In this document: positions 57,036 through 64,000 of the stretch, in pieces | Layout of the letters: every line of letters begins with the position of its first letter | Position numbering within the stretch: position 1 is the stretch's first letter | Source: Picochlorum sp. 'celeri' | Lineage: Eukaryota; Chlorophyta; Trebouxiophyceae | NCBI GenBank assembly: GCA_010909725.1 | Contig: JAACMV010000024.1 | Coordinates: 372,001-436,000 of the forward strand | Length of the DNA stretch: 64,000 nt | Direction of reading: 5' to 3' | The notes under the pieces: generated by a model | What the model saw: the letters and a program-made list of their open reading frames with translations, nothing else | Told to the model about the DNA's origin: nothing | The model's database searches: none | Program-made: the position numbers and the translations under genes

Positions 57036-58103
57036 TTATTCTTTCAGGCCATAGACTCTGATATAATCAATGTGCATTGTTTTTGAACTGCTTTCTAGGG
57101 TACTAAGCGCCCTCTCCATTGGCACATTTCCGGTCAAGCCTCCACCCACAGCAACATTCAGCAAGAGGTGGAATTTCTCATCAAATGGAGAATAGGTGGC
57201 TGCTTTTCGGGAGGAGCTGAACCAGCCATTCCGAGTACCCCTACCAGAATGAACCCTGTGGAAGAGGTTTGAATTGAGATACCATTCGATGCTATCCTTT
57301 CTCCAGATGAGTGAAATTTTGCTCCACTGTGTTGGCGTGATTGATGCTTTTGATCCCCAACTGAGGTTTTCTGGCCACGATCCTCCATAGTGGATCGTCC
57401 CGATTGCTTCTTCCATATTATTCACAGCCTCAAATATATCTATCTCTCCAGATTGAGCCCAAATTCCATACTTTCCACACCCGCTACAGGAATTGTTTCC
57501 GCTGTCAGGCAACATCCAGATAGCTGGCCAGATTCCTTCACCAGGCATCACCTTTACTTTCACAGTAATTTTGATGGCATCGTATCCTTTGTATCCAGGA
57601 GATATGCTAAATTTATTCAGAGATCTCAGCCTGGCAGAAGAAATTTGCACTCCTTGGCACTTATTCTTGCATCCCATGTCAGATCCGCATCTCTTTTCAC
57701 AGAATTTTTGAAGCGATCTCAAATTTGATCCAGTCTCTTTACGTGCCTTCAATATCAATCGACCTGCTTCTACGTATGCGTTTCTTTTACTCTTGGTATA
57801 GTACTGATGCTCATTGTTGCCCCAGCCACATATCCCGAACTCGCAACCATCCCCGGTCATATGACTCCATTTGTTCTTGTCCAACCTTTTGAACTCGTCT
57901 CTCCACAAAAGCTTCCATCTTCCCCTGCAAGATCTATGAATATATTTTTGAACCATCTAGGGCGCATATATTGATCAGAAAAGCATTAAAAAGGAACGCC
58001 TGGTCTCAACGATCTAACCGGACAGTAGAGGTACCCACCTACAATTTGCACGCTGTGCTAAGCTTACAATGATACTGAGTAATATTATTGCTTTAATATT
58101 CAT
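57036..58103 (-). CDS. secreted GH16 beta-glucanase (laminarinase-like)
   Basis: Hydrolyses beta-1,3 or mixed-linkage glucans. Exon 1 58039-58103 codes the signal peptide (MNIKAIILLSIIVSLAQ); exon 2 57036-57933; 320 residues, the Arg codon being split by the GTGGGT...TTCATAG intron. The GH16 active site is SGEIDIFEAVN (ExDxxE, both catalytic Glu present). WKLLWRDEFKRLDKNKWSH, GWGNNEHQYYTK, RLILKARKE, GIWPAIWMLPDS, GTIHYGGSWPEN and FHLLLNVAVGGGLTG are classic GH16. A small Cys-rich insert (FCEKRCGSDMGCKNKC) before the catalytic core is unusual. Confidence 0.93.
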
Positions 58104-58339
58104 TTTGGAACCTCTTAGGATTTCAGAAATCGTAATGTCTGTGAGAACTGCTCCCTTTCCCACTCTTGGAATACTTCGGCGTTAACGCGTGGCTCCCCAG
58201 TAGGTCCAAACCATGCCAAATATCCGTTAATTATAGTAATTGACAATTATTTTGATCAAAAGTTGGGGTCTTGGAGCCCTTTACTCGCACAAATATTCAA
58301 AACAATTGCCATCAGCCCGCCAGCTTCAGTTGTACCTTC

Positions 58340-58359
58340 ATGATATCATCATGCATGAT
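58340..58359. repeat. overlapping palindromes downstream of the ABCC gene
   Basis: ATGATATCAT (58340-58349) and ATCATGCATGAT (58348-58359), both perfect, starting 15 nt after the ABCC stop on the minus strand and upstream of the co-directional GH16 gene. Confidence 0.7.
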
Positions 58360-58374
58360 AAAGGTGATGTCGCT

Positions 58375-61300
58375 TCAGTTTCCACGAATCTGGATTTCCG
58401 CATCAATCATGCGCGAAAACTCAGTATCCGAGGATAGCAATTCTTTCGGTTTTCCTACTTCTTGTACCCGACCTTCTGACATTATCGCAACGAAATCAGC
58501 GGTCATAGCTCTTGAGAGCCTGTGCACTGTTTCAACCACAGTGATACCAGAAAATTCAACATCAAGCAAAGCAAATAGTCGGGCAATGTCCTTGGTATTC
58601 AGGACAGAGGATGGTTCATCGAGACAAAGATACTTCGGTTTCCGTAATAATAGCCTTGACAATGAAAAGACTGCCTTCTCAGCCACTGAAAGCCCTGCTG
58701 ATGATATGAATATGTCCAGAATGCTCTCATTAGGGCACTTGGGTTTAAAATTCTTCAAGCAATCTGTCTTGCGGAGGCAATCTAACAAAACAGAATCATC
58801 ATACTCACCATATGGATCCAAATTTTCCCGAATCGAAGCTGAAAACATGACCGGCTGCTGTGGGATGTAACCTATATGGGAAAGCACGTCTTTCTTCTTG
58901 CGCATTCTTAATGCAGATACTGGAGTGGCCCCAAAGTAGATACCTCCCATCTGAATGGGGAGTAAACCTAAAAGACAAGACAGAACAGTAGATTTACCTG
59001 AACCAGAGCGACCACAGATGGCAAATCTAGACTGCTCTGGGATGTGGAGGGAAAAGTTGTCCAATGCCCACTGAGAGGACGACGGATAGGACAAGAAAAC
59101 ATTGCAAAACATGATGTCGCCGCAAATTGGTTGACTTTCTTGTACAATTGAGCTTTTATCATCTGTGTCTACTTGGGAAGATGATGAAAGATCGCCAAAA
59201 TATGCCATAACACGCTCTACTGACACCATTTCCCGTTCGGTCTCACTGCCAGAGGTGACCAGACCTGACAATAGCGATGTGCAAGGAAGGATATAAGATA
59301 AACTCAAACCAACCAAAGCCGTGGTTATATTTGAATGTGGCCCAAGATATTCGTCTGCAAATTCTCTACGCTGATTTATAAGTCCTAGAGCAATAATGGC
59401 CGATGCAATGGCTGTAGACATCAGTTGCAATCTGGAAGATAGCCAAGCACTTGCAGCAACTGATGAGAATTTAGCCCTCTGAAATGCTTCCAAGTGCTTA
59501 TTTAAGTACGAGACAAAATAGTTATTCTTTTTGAATGATCTTATAATCACTGACCCATCGCAAGATGACTGAGTAACTGAGAAAATAGGAGATTGGTATA
59601 CTGCTTCTAACCTCTTGACTTCCCTGGCACATGCAAGATAGTGACTCTGCACTGCCCTGTACCAGCAGTAAAGCCCCAGAAGGATGAATCCCATTGGTAC
59701 AACATTCCTCTCTTGAGAGATGAGCAGAACTAGGATGATCCCACCTATACCGAATGATTGAGCAAGAAAAATGTTCAATATGAATGGCAAGGAATCATCA
59801 ATTGTCCCAACATCAGATATAATGCGATTTATGACTTGACCCCCAGACACAGATAGGAATTTGACGAAAGGCCAATTTAAAATATTTGATAGAAGCTCGT
59901 CATGTATTCTTATAGCAGAACAAAGCCCTCCCGCTGCGAAAGTGATTGACCTCAAAAGTGTAAAAAATGAGCAAAGAATGACTATCTGAATGTATCCAAC
60001 AATAAAATCATCATCTTTCGTTTGATTCTGGACTGTACGTGATTTCAAATGGAAAGAAAGCCACAGATCTGCACCATTTCTAGATAACTGCATTAAGAGC
60101 AAGAATAGGAGGGCCATGGTGATCCACACCTTCTGCTTGGAAAAATAGAAGGCATATGTCTTTGAGGAGATACACCCCGTCAACCTATCTTCAAGGCTTA
60201 TGGAACTCAAATCAGTGCCATCAATTGAATTTGTCAAATCTTCTTCAATATTCTCAACATCCATATCAACGCGTTTACATTCGATGGATGAAGATTGTAC
60301 CACTAATCCGTCATCATTTACAAGGAGGCACATGTCTGCAGCGTCCATGATAAACTGAGAACTAGTGACTATAATGACCGCCTTTTCTTTCGTTATGTCT
60401 GAAGACACGATCGAGTGAGATACTTTGGAGCATAACACAGCATCAAGACATGCTAGGGCATCATCGATTAGAAGCAGAGAAGCATGGGGATTGTAGAAAG
60501 CACGAGCAATGTTTATCCGAGCCTGTTGCCCCCCCGACAGATTCAGATCATTGTTATCCGAAATTTTGAAGAAATCGCCTCCTGGAATCATTTGAAAATC
60601 TTCATCTAGGCAACAAGCATCGATCACCTTGCGGTATCTTTCAGGATCAAACTTATTTCCGAACAAAATGTTCTCACGAATTGTTCCAGGAAATAGAAAA
60701 GGAACCTGAGGAACATATGCAATTATCTGATGGTCATTGATGACTTCTCCTCTCTCACAGTGTATTTCATTCATGAGAGAAAGCAATAAACAGCTTTTAC
60801 CCGAACCAATTCCACCGCAGACGGCGACAAGAGGGCTTCCAACTATGCGAAGAGATGGTACCTTTAGAGAATGAAGTGAATGGCTGTGATCCTGCCTTCG
60901 ATCGAGCGGTGCGAATACGCCATCCACTATGCTGATTGATTTATGCTTAACATGGTTTTGAATTTCAGTGGCAGTCAAGGCATATTGAGTTCGAACACCG
61001 CAAGCATTAGAAGCAAAGTATTCATTTATCCGCAAGGCTGACACATATGACTCCATCATCCTGTATACATGTACGTACATAGTAAATGCAGGCATACCGT
61101 ACTGTAGTACAGGTGCAGAAATCATTAAGGAAGAGATATATACATAAACTCACCCGTTAATCACCCATGGTAGTGCATTTATTGGGCCAAGTAAAATATT
61201 AAACAAGGCCATTGTTGGGAATACCAGATCGGCTGTCAAGTCCTCGTTTGACATCACAGAAAAAATTGTGAATGTTGCTGCACCCATGAGCAGCGATGTG

Positions 61301-62334
61301 GTCGCCCAGAAGAAGACACAGATAGCATCTTGATACTTGATAATTTTCAAGTGTCTTACCTCTCTTGTTCGTGCAGAGACGATCTTCTCACTAAAGTACT
61401 TCTCCCATTGGTACGCTTTTATTGTTCGAATAGCACTCACTAGATTGGTGACTAACAATGAGCGCTCATCTTTTGCTTCCATCAACCCAGCAGATGCTTT
61501 TCTGATAATATTAGCAATCAGTTGATTCACAGGAATCATGGCAACTATCAGTACAAGCCCAACTGCACATGTCCATTTCATATGAATATAGAGCATAATC
61601 AATGCTGCGATAAGTTGAAATGCCATACTAGAGATATCAATCAAACCAAAGAAGAGATTTGAAGACCTTTCAGCATCGGTAGACATCATGTTTTGCATTC
61701 TCCCTGAATCCAGAGTTCCTTTGATAACCAGATTTTCTGAGAAGATTGCTGATATTATGCCAGACTTCATGCTGTTCTGCAACAGTCCCTTCCCATACAA
61801 AAAGTGGGACTCTATAAAGCTTTTTGCAACAAATATAGAGATGAAAACCCCGGAGTATGCATAGACAACCTCATCGCGCATCTGATGACCATTCTGCACC
61901 AAATGAGGACCTGCCCAAAGCTCATTCTCCTTGCTACCGAAGCAGGACAGCAACTTTCCAAGAATATAAGGACCCGAAAGGTTTAGAATATCAGCCAAGA
62001 AACGAAGAAGCATCAACTGTACAAGTTTATATCCGCCAAGAATAGCCATTGTCTTGAACAGTGCCATAGAGCGACAGTCATTCCCAAAATTCCACGCTTC
62101 CTGAACCTTCTTCCAGCATACCACGGAATCTAGAACCTTTGGTAAATGTGGTAGATCCTCCAGATCTAATGTCTCTTTCCGCTTCGCGATCGCAAACAAA
62201 TCATTCATCCACAAAAACCCCAACCTAGAGAAAATGTTTCTCTCTTCCTGTTCCTCTAACGTCACCTCAGCATCACTCACGTTGGTGGATTCCTCTCCAC
62301 CACTGAGAAAACCTTCCTCAATATCATCAGTCAT
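58375..62334 (-). CDS. ABCC (MRP-type) ABC transporter, short form
   Basis: Exporter of conjugates, probably in the vacuolar or plasma membrane. Exon 1 61154-62334, intron GTGAGTTT...ATACAG, exon 2 58375-61060; 1,288 residues from ATG 62334. Order TMD1-NBD1-TMD2-NBD2, no TMD0. NBD1: Walker A GGIGSGKSCLLL, signature LSGGQQARINIARAF, Walker B LLLIDD; its H-loop position reads VTSSQF, without His. NBD2: Walker A GRSGSGKSTVL, Walker B LCLDEPSS, H-loop VVETVHRLS, but the signature is LSVAEKAVFSLSRLLLRK instead of LS-GQ. So each NBD has one weakened motif. ORFs are otherwise intact. Confidence 0.88.
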
Positions 62335-62422
62335 GATTCCCACTGTATGTCTTGGGCAACACAAGACCTTTCGCCATGGAAAGGCAAATGGTTGTTCCGA
62401 CACCAGAATTCAGACATGACAC

Positions 62423-62446
62423 GTGATTTCAGACCACAGAAATCAC
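62423..62446. repeat. hairpin in a divergent promoter
   Basis: GTGATTTC (62423-62430) and GAAATCAC (62439-62446), perfect 8-bp arms with an 8-nt loop, about 90 bp upstream of the ABCC ATG and 62 bp upstream of the next plus-strand ATG. Confidence 0.65.
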
Positions 62447-62507
62447 CCGCACATGTATAAGCCTAATGAAAATTAATTAATTACACCTCTTCCATCGCTG
62501 ATGGGTC

Positions 62508-63642
62508 ATGGAGCATCCCTCGATCGAGCTGGATGAACTTCATCTTCGGAAGATAATTGGCCCTTCATGCCTTCAGCAATCTTCAGTCATCACAGAACCA
62601 GGTGCGGCTAAAACCCAATCCTAACCTTACTTTAAAGTTTATTAAAGTTGATAATGGAATATCTTCATATGTACAGTCTGTTATCGATATGATTCGGGTG
62701 TGGCCTTGCTTGAGACTTGCACCGACTGCGGGAGTCTCTCCGCCTTTGGGGAAGCGCAAGCATTCTTGGCATAGACTACAGCGGTATAACTCTCTTTCTA
62801 AATTTGATGAATGCATTGATGAGCAGAACGTGCAAAAATTAGATGGGATGGATATTCAGCAGTTTGAAAAGACATTTGGGTATACCTGGTTGACTCACCT
62901 GAAGCTTCTTGAGGAGGATTCAGCGTTTCGACAGCAAATACTGGAAATGAAATTCTATCGAAGGCTCCAGAGGAGGAGTCATATTATGCCTAACCCAGAA
63001 AAGCCGCTCAAGAGAGTGAAGCCCCTTGAGTTTGGGGAGGTTTCAGATAGCTCTTCTGATATCCTGGAAGAATTAGAATGGATATCTGATCAAAATGATG
63101 TAGCAGAAGATCAGACCATAAAAAGTACGAAAGACGGCGTGAAAGTTTTTCTTAGTGGTCAGGAGTTCAACATATCTCCTCTCTGGATATCAGTGTTAGT
63201 AGACGAGAATACCATGGTGGCAAAACTTTTTGAAAGTATCGTTCCAATAGAGGAACGGTTGCTGGAAAAATTGGAAACACCGATAAGTCCTTTTTATGAG
63301 ACGGAAGGTTTGGCGTTTAATACGATGGCGGAGTACACGTCTGGGCCTTGGAGGAATTTCTTTGTTGGGCTTGTGGGTGAAGTTTCAGCAGAGGAAGATG
63401 GCAACTTGTGGCCAAATCAGGTCTTACACAAGGATAGAAGTTTATATAATGTTAGAAATGCGTCCGATCTCGCGAAATTTTTAGCTGACCCCAACAAAGA
63501 AGACATTGAAAGTCATCTCGGCAACTTGGAGAGAGTGGCAGTTGAGCGCAATTATAAAAAGGGCTGGTGCTGGCATATGTTGAAAACCCGGTGGGGACAG
63601 AAGACTTTGGAAAACTTTGGAATGACAATAAATTCTATTTAA
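62508..63642 (+). CDS. hypothetical protein, 5' end uncertain
   Basis: The main open frame runs from about 62670 to 63642. Upstream, ATG 62508 opens MEHPSIELDELHLRKIIGP, which ends at a GTGCGG donor near 62602; joined to an acceptor TGTACAG near 62669 it reads VCYRYDSGVALLETCTDCGS, but then in a frame different from the main one, so another junction or an indel near 62740-62760 is needed. The main part is acidic and helical: DGMDIQQFEKTFGYTWLTHL, EFGEVSDSSSDILEELEW, TMAEYTSGPWRNFFVGLVGE and RNYKKGWCWHMLKTRWG near the end. I do not recognise it; no membrane segment. Convergent with the partial gene that follows. Confidence 0.5.
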
Positions 63643-63685
63643 ATAAATACATCTTGACTAAAGAATTGACTATTAGCATTTGTTT

Positions 63686-64000
63686 TCATGGTGTGAATAT
63701 TGCCTCACAGAAGTTCCTGCTATGTGTTCCACAGTCTATTTTTGCTTTATCTTCACATGCAGATGAGTAGTTCTCTTCACATAATTGTCTTCTTTCTTTG
63801 CTGTCTCCTGCAGCATACTTATAACTATCAACTGTTCCCAAAGAAACGACCAAAATGAGAGTCATACCTTTCCTCAGAAAAGATGAAATCCATGATGGAC
63901 GGCATGCTTTCAATGCCTGGACACTACAGACCTTTCTGCATGAAGTACACAATATGATTCAATGATTCGTCTTATTACATCGAAGAGGGACGTACCTTGC
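63686..64000 (-). CDS. 3' end of an unidentified multi-exon gene, cut by the window
   Basis: Three exon pieces can be joined: the last five bases of the window (CAAG before GTACGT), about 63869-63935 (KVCSVQALKACRPSWISSFL, acceptor TTCATGCAG, donor GTATGA), and 63686-63807 (DSKERRQLCEENYSSACEDK to the stop, acceptor GCTGCAG). Splice sites are good and the frames join. Only about 60 codons are visible, Cys-containing, and no family can be named. Confidence 0.4.

Overview
This window is nuclear DNA from a photosynthetic eukaryote with a very compact genome. The introns I could place are short GT-AG introns with typical donor and acceptor ends, and several genes are plastid-specific: PGR5 (cyclic electron flow), TIC110 (plastid import), plastid ClpS, and a triosephosphate isomerase and an indole-glycerol-phosphate synthase with N-terminal extensions that look like transit peptides. 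An EMSY-like ENT/Agenet protein, a HIRAN-containing FAN1 and a LOG-type phosphoribohydrolase point to the green lineage. About 35 protein genes in 64 kb, moderate base composition, few introns and tiny spacers fit a small green alga (a Picochlorum-like trebouxiophyte is my best guess; this is inference, not shown by the sequence).

Layout. 1-7.4 kb: partial tRNase Z (with a SAP domain), RER1, USB1, a secreted double-psi-barrel protein and a BAG6-like ubiquitin-domain protein. 7.8-13.3 kb: indole-glycerol-phosphate synthase, ribosomal protein L22, a Pumilio protein and ESCRT-II SNF8. 13.3-24.3 kb: a TPR/helical/CS-domain protein resembling an UNC-45 co-chaperone, a TLC membrane protein, RAD54, a TBC Rab-GAP, a conserved plastid-lineage protein and an orphan. 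24.6-33.5 kb: ORC4, plastid TPI, YOS1, a PA2G4/EBP1 homologue, ClpS and a membrane-anchored protein with a dead M43 metalloprotease site. 33.7-44.3 kb: paladin, C1D, PGR5, FAN1, a non-autonomous transposon with 34-bp perfect terminal inverted repeats, and LOG. 45-64 kb: an orphan, an ELYS/HOS1-like nucleoporin, an EMSY-like protein, TIC110, an unknown plastid-type membrane protein, PSMD9, an EF-hand membrane protein, a GH16 glucanase, an ABCC transporter, an orphan and a partial gene.

Two window-wide patterns stand out. First, short perfect palindromes or hairpins lie just downstream of the stop codon at almost every boundary between genes that run in the same direction, and other palindromes lie in many divergent promoters. 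Convergent pairs have almost no spacer (1-140 bp, one antisense overlap) and I saw no such element in them. Second, coding continuity is patchy. From about 33.5 kb to the end all large genes are intact, whereas several very conserved genes between 7.8 and 32 kb (IGPS, RPL22, PUM, the UNC45-like gene, RAD54, ORC4, TPI, YOS1, PA2G4, ClpS) carry one or more single-base shifts while the protein stays conserved in the successive frames. I read these as consensus indels in the assembly, not as pseudogenes. The genes are unlinked in function and I see no operons or pathway cluster.
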